Shown here: in pieces, positions 1-6,091 of the stretch | Position numbering within the stretch: the stretch's first letter is position 1 | Layout of the letters: every line of letters starts with the position of its first letter | From: Sulfurovum sp. | Lineage (GTDB): Bacteria; Campylobacterota; Campylobacteria; Campylobacterales; Sulfurovaceae | Assembly (NCBI GenBank): GCA_022729615.1 | Contig: DZAQ01000019.1 | Location: 1-9,204 of the forward strand | DNA: 9,204 nt | Direction of reading: 5' to 3' | Notes under the pieces: model-generated | The model's input: the letters and a program-made list of their open reading frames with translations, nothing else | What the model was told of the DNA's origin: nothing | Database searches by the model: none | Position numbers and translations under genes: made by a program

Positions 1-35
1 TATGGAAGTCAAATCGCTTAATTGATATTTTGTAA
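1..35 (+). other. possible 3' end of an upstream gene, frame undecided
   Basis: All three plus-strand frames run into a stop within the first 35 bases (TAA at 19-21, TGA at 23-25, TAA at 33-35), so if an upstream co-oriented gene exists its end lies here. Too few codons are present to identify it. In C. jejuni, as I recall, the gene before lpxC is an M23-family peptidase, which makes that a reasonable guess, but nothing in these bases proves it. Confidence 0.2.
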
Positions 36-57
36 TTTTAATTTTTTATGATATAAT
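30..57 (+). promoter_or_regulatory. sigma-70 type promoter upstream of lpxC
   Basis: A perfect -10 box TATAAT lies at 52-57, preceded by TG at 49-50 (extended -10 form). A 4/6 match to the -35 box, TTGTAA at 30-35, sits 16 bases upstream. The region between and before is very T/A-rich, as usual for this phylum. Transcription would begin near base 64, giving a leader of about 40 bases before the lpxC ATG. It is the only clear promoter ahead of lpxC. Confidence 0.7.
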
Positions 58-103
58 AGTCTGAAGAGTTGTGTAAAATTTTAAAAATGAGGGGGCATAG
101 CAG

Positions 104-988
104 ATGAAACAGAGAACTATCGCGCGCCCCGTTGAAATGATTGGAATCGGTCTGCACAAAGGTGAGCCTGTCAAGCTTCGTCTCGAACCGCTGGGCGAAG
201 ATGCGGGTATAGTATTTTATCGAGAAGATTTGGCGATGAGTATCCCGCTCTCTCCAAAAAGCGTGATCAATACCCAAATGGCAACAGTGATCGGCGGAGA
301 AAAGGGAGTTATCTCTACAATCGAGCATTTTCTCTCAGCCGTGTATGCTTATGGGATAGATAATATGCGCATCATCCTCGATGGCAGCGAAATGCCTGTG
401 ATGGATGGAAGCGCGATCGGTTTTTGCCTGTTTCTCGATGAGGCGGGCATCCAAGAGCAGGCAAAAGGCAAGAGGGTTATTCGTATCAAGAGGGAAGTAG
501 AGGCGAGAGAGGGTGAGAAATATGCGAAACTCTCACCGTCACAGAGTGCGAGTTTTGATTTTAAGATCGCATTTGAGCATCCGGCGATAGGTTTACAAAA
601 AAAATATTTTGAGTTGAGTACCACAAATTTTATCAATGAAATTGCCCGTGCGAGGACATTTGGTTTTGTGAGAGATATTCAGTATTTACAAAGTCAAAAT
701 TTAGCACTAGGGGCAACGCTTCAAAATGCAATAGGTTTGGATGATCACAGGATACTCAATCCTGAGGGGCTGAGATTTGAGGACGAGTTCGTTCGCCACA
801 AAATACTTGATGCAATGGGCGATATGATGGTTTTGGGCTTCAATATTTTGGGAAGTTATTCATCCTTTGCAGGAAGCCATAAACTCAATTTTGAGCTCAC
901 TTCCGCACTTCTTGCCGATAGCCGAAATTATGAGATGGTTACAATCGAATCATTGCAGAGCAGGGAATTTGCAAAAAGCTTCGCCTAG
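104..988 (+). CDS. lpxC: UDP-3-O-acyl-N-acetylglucosamine deacetylase (LpxC)
   Basis: Zinc-dependent cytoplasmic enzyme that removes the acetyl group from UDP-3-O-acyl-GlcNAc, the committed step of lipid A synthesis. The 294-residue product has the usual family length. Seen in the sequence: the STIEHFLSA motif with Glu74 and zinc ligand His75, the ARTFGF segment at 183-188, RHKILDAMGD with zinc ligands His232 and Asp236, and GSHKLNFEL with the probable catalytic His259. All key residues are therefore present. The ATG at 104 follows a strong GAGGGG Shine-Dalgarno sequence at 89-94 with 9-base spacing, and the N-terminus (RTIARPVEMIGIGLHKG) aligns with the family start. It is first in the cluster, behind its own promoter, and overlaps the next gene if that starts at TTG 969. 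In E. coli LpxC is controlled by FtsH proteolysis; nothing here shows whether that applies. Confidence 0.97.
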   Translation: MKQRTIARPVEMIGIGLHKGEPVKLRLEPLGEDAGIVFYREDLAMSIPLSPKSVINTQMATVIGGEKGVISTIEHFLSAVYAYGIDNMRIILDGSEMPVMDGSAIGFCLFLDEAGIQEQAKGKRVIRIKREVEAREGEKYAKLSPSQSASFDFKIAFEHPAIGLQKKYFELSTTNFINEIARARTFGFVRDIQYLQSQNLALGATLQNAIGLDDHRILNPEGLRFEDEFVRHKILDAMGDMMVLGFNILGSYSSFAGSHKLNFELTSALLADSRNYEMVTIESLQSREFAKSFA

Positions 989-1436
989 CCATACACTGCT
1001 TGTCTGCTCCATCTCTAACCCGATCATGCTGGGTGTATATGCCAAGACGAGACTTATAGAGGTTATAGAAAGCAGTGAAAAAACCTCAGATGCACTGCTT
1101 CCTCTTGTTGTGGAGGTGATGAAGCGGTATGAGTTGTCAAATATAATCTATGTCAGAGGTCCAGGGAGTTTTATGGCGATTAAATTGACCTATCTCATTC
1201 TCAAAACAGTAGAGATTGTCAAGAAGATTCCGCTTCAGGGGTGCAGCGCTTTTGCTCTCAATGGCAATTTGCCGATCAGGGCTCTGGGGAATCTCTATTT
1301 TGTCAAAGAAAAAGAAACTATAATTATGCAAAAGTTTGAGCAGGCAGTCTCTCAAAAATTTGTGCTCCCCCGATCTTTGGCGGATTTGATAACCGATGAA
1401 GAGGCGACTCCAAATTATGTACTGGCGGCTGTTTAG
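969..1436 (+). CDS. short TsaB-like protein (tRNA t6A biosynthesis, putative)
   Basis: About 155 residues resembling TsaB, the scaffold partner of TsaD in making the universal tRNA modification t6A at position 37. Seen: a first strand reading LLVCSISNPIMLGVY where TsaB has its AIDT-type strand, then RGPGSF (GPGSF at residues 64-68 from the start used here), then a helix and KIPLQGCSAF, matching the GPGSFTG...PLIGVSS layout of TsaB. Differences: the acidic residue of the first strand is missing, TG after GPGSF is MA, and the protein is roughly a third shorter than typical 220-230 residue TsaB. The start is uncertain: no ATG precedes the first strand. TTG 969 overlaps lpxC by 20 bases and has AGGG only 3 bases ahead; another TTG at 867 would add 34 residues encoded inside lpxC and looks less likely. 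A small protein of this kind occupies the same slot between lpxC and thrB in C. jejuni (Cj0133) and H. pylori. Function is inferred from family resemblance. Confidence 0.75.
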   Translation: MQKASPSHTLLVCSISNPIMLGVYAKTRLIEVIESSEKTSDALLPLVVEVMKRYELSNIIYVRGPGSFMAIKLTYLILKTVEIVKKIPLQGCSAFALNGNLPIRALGNLYFVKEKETIIMQKFEQAVSQKFVLPRSLADLITDEEATPNYVLAAV

Positions 1437-1456
1437 CTGCGCAACAAAGGGAATAT

Positions 1457-2338
1457 GTGGTTATAAGTGTACCGGCAACAAGCGCCAATCTTGGACCAGG
1501 ATTTGATGCTCTTGGACTCGCTATTGATTTGAGAAATGAAATTGTTATAAAACCTTCACAGTTTTTGAGCATATCGACCAAAGGCGAGGGTGCTGAAAAT
1601 CCAAAAATAAGAAAAAATAGCCTTTTTTTGACTGTTTTTGACGAAAATTACAAGCGTTTGACACAAAAAGAGCCTATTTTTCGTTTCGAGTTTACAAACA
1701 ATATCCCCATTTCCAGAGGATTGGGAAGCTCTTCTGCCGTGATAGTGGGGGCAATTTTGGCTGCCTATACGGCTTCAGGCGCCAAGCACAATAAACGGGA
1801 CATTCTCAATCGAGCGCTTGTCTATGAAAATCATCCCGACAACATCACACCGGCAGTGATGGGCGGGTTTAATGTCGCCTGCGTGGAGGGGGATCGTGTG
1901 TACAGCAAAAAAAGAAGATTGCCTGAGTATCTTCGCGCGGTTTTGGTGATCCCGGACAAAACAACCTCGACTGCCCAGTCTCGCACGATTTTGCCAAAAG
2001 TCTATAAAAAAGAGGAGACGGTCTATTCGCTTTCGCGTGCCGCGTTTATGACGGCGCTCTTTATGAATGAGTCGTGGGATCTGCTGCGAATTGCCTCCAA
2101 AGATAAGCTGCATCAGACGCGGCGCATGAAGTTGATGCCGGAACTTTTTGATGTACAAAATGTTGCGCTCAAACATGGCGCCTTGATGAGTACGCTCTCG
2201 GGGAGCGGTTCAACTTTCTTCTCTCTTTGCTATGAGGATGATGCGCAAAAAATTGCTACAGCGCTTCAAAATAGTTTTCCGCAATTTCGTGTTATGAATA
2301 AGCCGCTGGATAACTTTGGCGCTACAGCGAAGAGTTAA
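1457..2338 (+). CDS. thrB: homoserine kinase (ThrB)
   Basis: GHMP-family kinase that phosphorylates L-homoserine with ATP in the cytoplasm, supplying threonine synthase. The 293-residue product is close to the usual length of about 300. Seen: GHMP motif 1 near the N-terminus (PATSANLGPGFDALGLAIDL, residues 6-25), the ATP-binding motif RGLGSSSAV at 87-95, ENHPDNITPAVMGG at 124-137 with the conserved acidic and Asn residues, SRTILP at 175-180, and GHMP motif 3 STLSGSGSTFF at 245-255. The start is GTG 1457; an overlapping ATG at 1455 is out of frame and reaches a stop after three codons. AAGGG at 1447-1451 gives a good Shine-Dalgarno sequence with 5-base spacing. It follows the TsaB-like gene after 20 bases, so it is probably cotranscribed. 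No attenuator or leader peptide of the enteric thr type is visible. Confidence 0.95.
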   Translation: MVISVPATSANLGPGFDALGLAIDLRNEIVIKPSQFLSISTKGEGAENPKIRKNSLFLTVFDENYKRLTQKEPIFRFEFTNNIPISRGLGSSSAVIVGAILAAYTASGAKHNKRDILNRALVYENHPDNITPAVMGGFNVACVEGDRVYSKKRRLPEYLRAVLVIPDKTTSTAQSRTILPKVYKKEETVYSLSRAAFMTALFMNESWDLLRIASKDKLHQTRRMKLMPELFDVQNVALKHGALMSTLSGSGSTFFSLCYEDDAQKIATALQNSFPQFRVMNKPLDNFGATAKS

Positions 2339-2347
2339 TCTCTTTTT
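2330..2347 (+). terminator. weak hairpin with T-run at the thrB stop
   Basis: AAGAG (2330-2334), a 5-base loop TTAAT containing the thrB stop codon, then CTCTT (2340-2344) and further Ts to 2347. The stem is only 5 bp with two G-C pairs, so it would terminate poorly at best. It lies directly before a TATAAT box, which would fit partial termination followed by re-initiation, but it could be chance. Confidence 0.25.
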
Positions 2348-2350
2348 GGA

Positions 2351-2356
2351 TATAAT
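2351..2356 (+). promoter_or_regulatory. TATAAT -10 box abutting the ylxR start
   Basis: A perfect TATAAT preceded by the T-rich stretch TCTTTTTGGA. No -35 box is recognisable at the right distance, which is common in Campylobacterota. The spacing is odd: the expected transcription start, about 2363, falls just after the GTG start codon of ylxR at 2360-2362. If active, it would mainly serve infB and the genes after it, or a shorter ylxR product from ATG 2384. Confidence 0.45.
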
Positions 2357-2359
2357 ATC

Positions 2360-2602
2360 GTGAAATCAAGCAACCCAATACGAATGTGCCTTTCGTGTAG
2401 AGCTAGAAATGCTCAATCCTCAATGGTCAGACTGCAGCAACAAGGTGATCAAATCATCCCATTCCGTGGGGTGGGGCGGAGTTTTTATCTCTGCTTCGAA
2501 TGTATAAATAATTCAAAAGCAACCAAAGGTTTGGCAAAGCGTTTTGTGCAAGATGAAGAACAATTTGTTAAGTTTTTAAAGGAGTTAATCAAGAATGGAT
2601 AA
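2360..2602 (+). CDS. ylxR: YlxR-family (DUF448) RNA-binding protein
   Basis: An 80-residue member of the YlxR/DUF448 family, almost always found beside infB in bacteria. B. subtilis YlxR (RnpM) has been reported to bind RNase P RNA and modulate RNase P; a nucleic acid role is likely here too. Seen: the family signature PxRxCxxCR at residues 6-14 (PIRMCLSCR), then VGRSFYLCFEC at 38-48 where the family has GRGAY.C..C, and a basic C-terminal helix region. Cysteines at 10, 13, 45 and 48 form two CxxC pairs that could hold zinc. The start is GTG 2360; it lacks a clear Shine-Dalgarno sequence, but it keeps the Pro-Ile-Arg part of the signature that the next start (ATG 2384, residue 9) would lose. 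It lies 21 bases after thrB and overlaps infB by 8 bases, so its translation may be coupled to infB. Confidence 0.88.
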   Translation: MKSSNPIRMCLSCRARNAQSSMVRLQQQGDQIIPFRGVGRSFYLCFECINNSKATKGLAKRFVQDEEQFVKFLKELIKNG

Positions 2603-5255
2603 AGTAAAAATCCAAGAGATCGCAGATGAGGCAGGACTCTCAAATACCGAACTTTTGGCTAAAGCTAAAGAACTTGGCTATAAAGTCAAGGCGGCAAACA
2701 GCGCAATAAGCATGGAAGAGGCGGAAGTACTTGTCAACTTTGCTATAAGCGGGATCTTGCCGAAGGGTTTTGTGAAGCCGGGTGCAAATATAACTGCTGA
2801 GACGGTAAAAAAGGGTCATGCCGAAACTGAGTCTGTAGAAAATATTGAAATAGAAGATGAGTCTGGCAGAGAAAAAGAGAGTGTCGAAGCAGAAATCGCT
2901 CTGCCTGGCGAGAGTGAGATTTTGGTCTCAGCTGCTCCGGCAAAAGATGTGCCAACTGCGGCAAAAGAGAATAAAATTGATGCAACTGAGCAGAAATCTA
3001 TAAAAATTCACATAGGCGCACAAAAGAGAGAAGATAACCCTGCGCAAAGCGCACAAAATCAAGATCAAAAAGCAGGGAGACCTTTGCCTGAGAGAAAAAC
3101 ACTCTCCAGGTCTCCCATCAAAGTCGTCAAAAAGGCAAATCCGGTAGCTCCCGTAAAGAAGATCGCAAGTGAAATGATCTCCTCTTCTTCTCTTGCCGCC
3201 AAAAAGAAAAAACCAAAAAGAGTAGTTGGCACAAAAGAGAGCGGTGAGAAGCTTGATATTTTTGTGGGCGGTGAGTTTGGAGGGAGTGATGAGCTCTACA
3301 ATGACGCCGAAGTAGTGCTCCTAGACTTCAGTGATAAAAATATCTATGAAGAGATGAGGCGGCAAGATGAGCGCCGTAAAGCCGAGCAGAAAAAAAGAGA
3401 GGGAGTCATCCAATCTTTTATCCCTCAGCCAAGACAGTCAATCGGCAGACATCGAAGCAAAAGAAAGAGATATGTCAAAGAGGAAGAGGGTCAAAAGGTC
3501 TCTGTTGTAAAGATTCCTGAAAATGTAAGGGTTTATGAGTTTGCCGAAAAGGTCGGCAAAAGTGTCGGAGAAGTCGTGAAGGTGCTCTTCTCCTTGGGAA
3601 CAATGGTGACTAAAAACGATTTTCTTGACAAAGATGCTATCGAGATACTCTCTGAAGAGTTTGAGGTTGAGGTAACCACCATCAATCCGCTTGATGAGTT
3701 GGATTATGCGAGTGCGTATGATGTGATAGAAGATACTCATTTGGAAGAGAAACCGCCTGTTATCACGATCATGGGGCATGTTGACCATGGAAAGACATCG
3801 CTTCTTGACAAGATCCGATCTGCAAAAGTTGCCGACAGAGAAGCCGGAGGGATCACGCAGCATGTAGGTGCGTACCAGGTAGAGAAAAATGGCAAAAAGA
3901 TCACATTTGTAGATACTCCAGGTCATGAAGCTTTCACGCAAATGCGCTCAAGAGGCGCTCAGGCAACAGATATAGTCGTGATCGTAGTTGCCGCGGATGA
4001 CGGTGTGAAACCACAAACAAAAGAGGCGATATCGCACGCAAAGGCTGCAAAAGTTCCGATGATTATCGCTGTGAACAAAATAGACAAGCCCGCCGCTAAT
4101 CCGGAGATGGTAAAGTCTCAGTTGGCTGACTTGGGTATTTTGGCAGTTGATTGGGGCGGTGAGTATGAGTTCGTGAATGTCTCGGCGCATAGCGGCGAAG
4201 GGATAGAGGAGCTTTTGGATGTAATATTGCTGCAGGCTGAAGTGATGGAGCTGGTTGCCGACCCAACAAGACCGGCAAAGGCGATCGTGGTAGAGAGCTC
4301 GCTTGAAAAAGGTTTCGGACCGGTTGCCAATGTGATCATCAAAAACGGGACATTGCGAGTCGGCGATAATGTCATCGTCGGCAATACCTATGGCCGTATT
4401 CGAGCGATACGCAATGATGAGGGCGAAATGCTCAAAGAGATCGGACCAGGCGAGCCGGCCGCTATTGTAGGGCTGAGTGAAGTGCCTGCCGCCGGTGATA
4501 TTTTGCTGGCAATGGAGAGTGAGCGAGAGGTAAGAGAGCTTGCGCAAAAGCGAGCGGAGTATAACCGCGCAAAAGAGCTCTCCAGAAGCACCAAAGCAAC
4601 ACTTGATGACCTCTCTGCTCTCATCGCAGAGGGGCAGCTCAAGTCACTCCCTGTTATCGTCAAAGCGGATGTTCAAGGCTCTCTCGAGGCGATCAAAGGG
4701 AGTTTGGAAAAACTCAAAAATGAAGAGGTTAAAGTGCATATCATTCACGAAGGTGTGGGCGGCGTGAGCGAGAGTGATGTCACTTTGGCAGATGCAAGCC
4801 AAAACTGTGTGATATTCGGATTTAATGTCCGACCTACCGGCGATGTCAAGAAAAAAGCAAAAGCGCTCGGAGTGGAGATCAAATCGTATTCGATCATCTA
4901 TGATTTGATCGATGATGTGAAGGCGCTGCTTGGAGGCTTGATGAGCCCGATTATCTCTGAAGAGATTACAGGTCAAGCAGAGGTTCGCGAAACATTTACT
5001 GTCGCAAAAGTCGGCACTATTGCCGGATCAAAGGTGATCGAAGGCAGTATCATCCGAGGCAGCAAAGCCCGCTTGATCCGTGACGGTGTGGTCGTCTATA
5101 CGAGTAAAATCGCTTCATTGAAACGATTTACCGAGGATGCCAAAGAGGTCAAAAACGGATTTGAATGCGGTATTATGCTCGATGGCTATAATGATATCCG
5201 AATCGGAGATATCTTTGAGACCTTCAAAGATGTGGAGGAGCAGGTTACGCTATGA
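2595..5255 (+). CDS. infB: translation initiation factor IF-2
   Basis: GTPase that places fMet-tRNA on the 30S subunit and promotes 50S joining. The product is 886 residues, close to long proteobacterial IF2. Domains seen: an IF2N module at 1-52; a low-complexity Lys/Ala/Glu-rich linker at about 60-215; a less repetitive island at 215-250; a highly charged segment at 253-300; a second IF2N-like module at 308-360; the G domain with G1 GHVDHGKT (394-401), G3 DTPGH (440-444), G4 NKID (494-497) and G5 SAH (530-532); then domain II, the domain containing KADVQGSLEAI, and the C-terminal fMet-tRNA binding domain with FECGIMLDGYNDI around Cys858. Everything needed for activity is present. The start ATG 2595 has AGGAG at 2580-2584 with 10-base spacing and overlaps the end of ylxR; the stop overlaps rbfA as ATGA. 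Internal initiation giving shorter forms, known in E. coli, is not evident here. Confidence 0.98.
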   Translation: MDKVKIQEIADEAGLSNTELLAKAKELGYKVKAANSAISMEEAEVLVNFAISGILPKGFVKPGANITAETVKKGHAETESVENIEIEDESGREKESVEAEIALPGESEILVSAAPAKDVPTAAKENKIDATEQKSIKIHIGAQKREDNPAQSAQNQDQKAGRPLPERKTLSRSPIKVVKKANPVAPVKKIASEMISSSSLAAKKKKPKRVVGTKESGEKLDIFVGGEFGGSDELYNDAEVVLLDFSDKNIYEEMRRQDERRKAEQKKREGVIQSFIPQPRQSIGRHRSKRKRYVKEEEGQKVSVVKIPENVRVYEFAEKVGKSVGEVVKVLFSLGTMVTKNDFLDKDAIEILSEEFEVEVTTINPLDELDYASAYDVIEDTHLEEKPPVITIMGHVDHGKTSLLDKIRSAKVADREAGGITQHVGAYQVEKNGKKITFVDTPGHEAFTQMRSRGAQATDIVVIVVAADDGVKPQTKEAISHAKAAKVPMIIAVNKIDKPAANPEMVKSQLADLGILAVDWGGEYEFVNVSAHSGEGIEELLDVILLQAEVMELVADPTRPAKAIVVESSLEKGFGPVANVIIKNGTLRVGDNVIVGNTYGRIRAIRNDEGEMLKEIGPGEPAAIVGLSEVPAAGDILLAMESEREVRELAQKRAEYNRAKELSRSTKATLDDLSALIAEGQLKSLPVIVKADVQGSLEAIKGSLEKLKNEEVKVHIIHEGVGGVSESDVTLADASQNCVIFGFNVRPTGDVKKKAKALGVEIKSYSIIYDLIDDVKALLGGLMSPIISEEITGQAEVRETFTVAKVGTIAGSKVIEGSIIRGSKARLIRDGVVVYTSKIASLKRFTEDAKEVKNGFECGIMLDGYNDIRIGDIFETFKDVEEQVTL

Positions 5256-5635
5256 CAAAAGAGGAGATCAAGCGGCATCGTGTTGAGTCGGTTCTCAAGG
5301 AGATAATCCCCGAAGCGCTCAGCACTCTTGACGATACACTGATCAACTCTCTCGCAGTGACTGATGTGGTATGCTCCAAAGGGAGGAGTGATGCGAGAGT
5401 CTATCTCGAGCCCTCATTTTTGAACGAAAAAGAGCAGGCGGAGGCGCTGAGAAAACTTCGAAGCATTGCAGTGTACATCCAAAATCAATGCAAGGAGATA
5501 GGGGGGTGGTTTCGAGCGCCAAAGATGATTTTTGAGTTTGATCATCAACTTGAGAAGGTGAGTCGTATCGAAGAGCTTTTTAAGCAGATAGAGGGAGAGA
5601 AGAAAAAAGATGGCGGCAGCGATGAATCTAAATGA
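5252..5635 (+). CDS. rbfA: 30S ribosome-binding factor A (RbfA)
   Basis: Small cytoplasmic protein that binds immature 30S subunits near the 5' end of 16S rRNA and helps late maturation, especially in the cold. The 127-residue product has the usual family length and the single KH-like fold pattern: an N-terminal helix RHRVESVLKEIIPEAL (8-23), the strand pattern VTDVVCSKGRSDARVYLEP (36-54), a long middle helix, then APKMIFEFDHQLEKVSRIEELF at 89-110, which matches the closing P.l.F..D.s.e...ri..l signature. The C-terminal tail is short, charged and probably disordered. The ATG overlaps the infB stop by 4 bases (ATGA) and has GGAGG at 5234-5238, so translation is likely coupled to infB. The infB-rbfA neighbourhood is widespread in bacteria and supports the call. 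Confidence 0.93.
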   Translation: MTKEEIKRHRVESVLKEIIPEALSTLDDTLINSLAVTDVVCSKGRSDARVYLEPSFLNEKEQAEALRKLRSIAVYIQNQCKEIGGWFRAPKMIFEFDHQLEKVSRIEELFKQIEGEKKKDGGSDESK

Positions 5636-6062
5636 CGAGATCGAAAAGATAGTCAAATCAAGCGGTGCAGAACTTTATGATGCCGAGATTGTGAGAGAGG
5701 CTGAAGAGACAATCTTCAGGGTTACTGTCACAAGAGTGCCGGAGGGGGTTGATCTGGAACTTTGCGCAGAGATCTCTTATGCGCTCTCCCCATTTTTGGA
5801 TGTGCACCCTCCCATGAGTTCACCTTATAGACTTGAGGTGAGCTCTCCAGGAATTGAGAGAAAACTCAAAAGCCCAAAACAGTTCCAAGGCGCGATCGGT
5901 GAACGGGTCAAGCTAAAAGTCCCCGGACAAGATAGGCTCAAGGGTGTATTAAAGATAGCCGATGCAAAGGGTGTGGTGGTCGAGACTCCACACGGTGAGG
6001 AGTCTTATAGCTATGAAGAGATCAAGGGTGCAAAAACCTATTTTGAGTGGGATGATAAATAG
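5610..6062 (+). CDS. rimP: ribosome maturation factor RimP
   Basis: Cytoplasmic factor for assembly of the 30S 3' domain. The 150-residue product has the two-domain RimP pattern: an N-terminal alpha/beta domain with GAELYDAEIVRE (19-30) and TIFRVTVTR (34-42), the diagnostic motif YRLEVSSPGIERKL (73-86), then an Sm-like C-terminal domain with GERVKLKVPGQDRLKGVLK (97-115) and YSYEEIKGAKTYFEW at the end. It overlaps rbfA by 26 bases if ATG 5610 is used; GGAG at 5594-5597 lies 12 bases ahead. A second in-frame ATG at 5622 would give a product four residues shorter, beginning MNLNDEIEKIV, which looks more like RimP starts I recall from relatives but has a poorer Shine-Dalgarno sequence. The start is therefore uncertain by four codons. 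In many bacteria rimP precedes nusA and infB; here it follows rbfA, as in other Campylobacterota. Confidence 0.93.
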   Translation: MAAAMNLNDEIEKIVKSSGAELYDAEIVREAEETIFRVTVTRVPEGVDLELCAEISYALSPFLDVHPPMSSPYRLEVSSPGIERKLKSPKQFQGAIGERVKLKVPGQDRLKGVLKIADAKGVVVETPHGEESYSYEEIKGAKTYFEWDDK

Positions 6063-6078
6063 TCTCGGATGAATTGAC

Positions 6079-6083
6079 AGGGG
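6079..6083 (+). promoter_or_regulatory. Shine-Dalgarno sequence that sets the ribD start
   Basis: AGGGG lies 8 bases before GTG 6092, an ideal distance. A TTG at 6074 would lie upstream of this site and have none of its own, so GTG 6092 is preferred. The surrounding GGGGTCATAGCAG nearly repeats the bases just before the lpxC start. Confidence 0.75.
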
Positions 6084-6091
6084 TCATAGCA

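Noticed and set aside
867..968. Upstream extension of the TsaB-like gene from TTG 867
   Set aside because: The extra 34 residues are encoded within the conserved end of lpxC, have no suitable ribosome-binding site and do not resemble a TsaB N-terminus.
2582..2590. GAGTTAATC repeated at the thrB stop (2332-2340) and before infB (2582-2590)
   Set aside because: Nine bases only; one copy is explained by the thrB stop codon and the other by the infB Shine-Dalgarno sequence.
3354..3356. Internal ATG in infB as a start for a shorter IF2
   Set aside because: No strong Shine-Dalgarno sequence precedes it and it lies in a charged linker, so there is no positive evidence for a second IF2 form.
3948..4547. 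Long open frame on the minus strand opposite the IF2 GTPase and domain II region
   Set aside because: The sense frame has intact G4 and G5 motifs. The antisense product has no motif and its codon pattern mirrors the sense strand.
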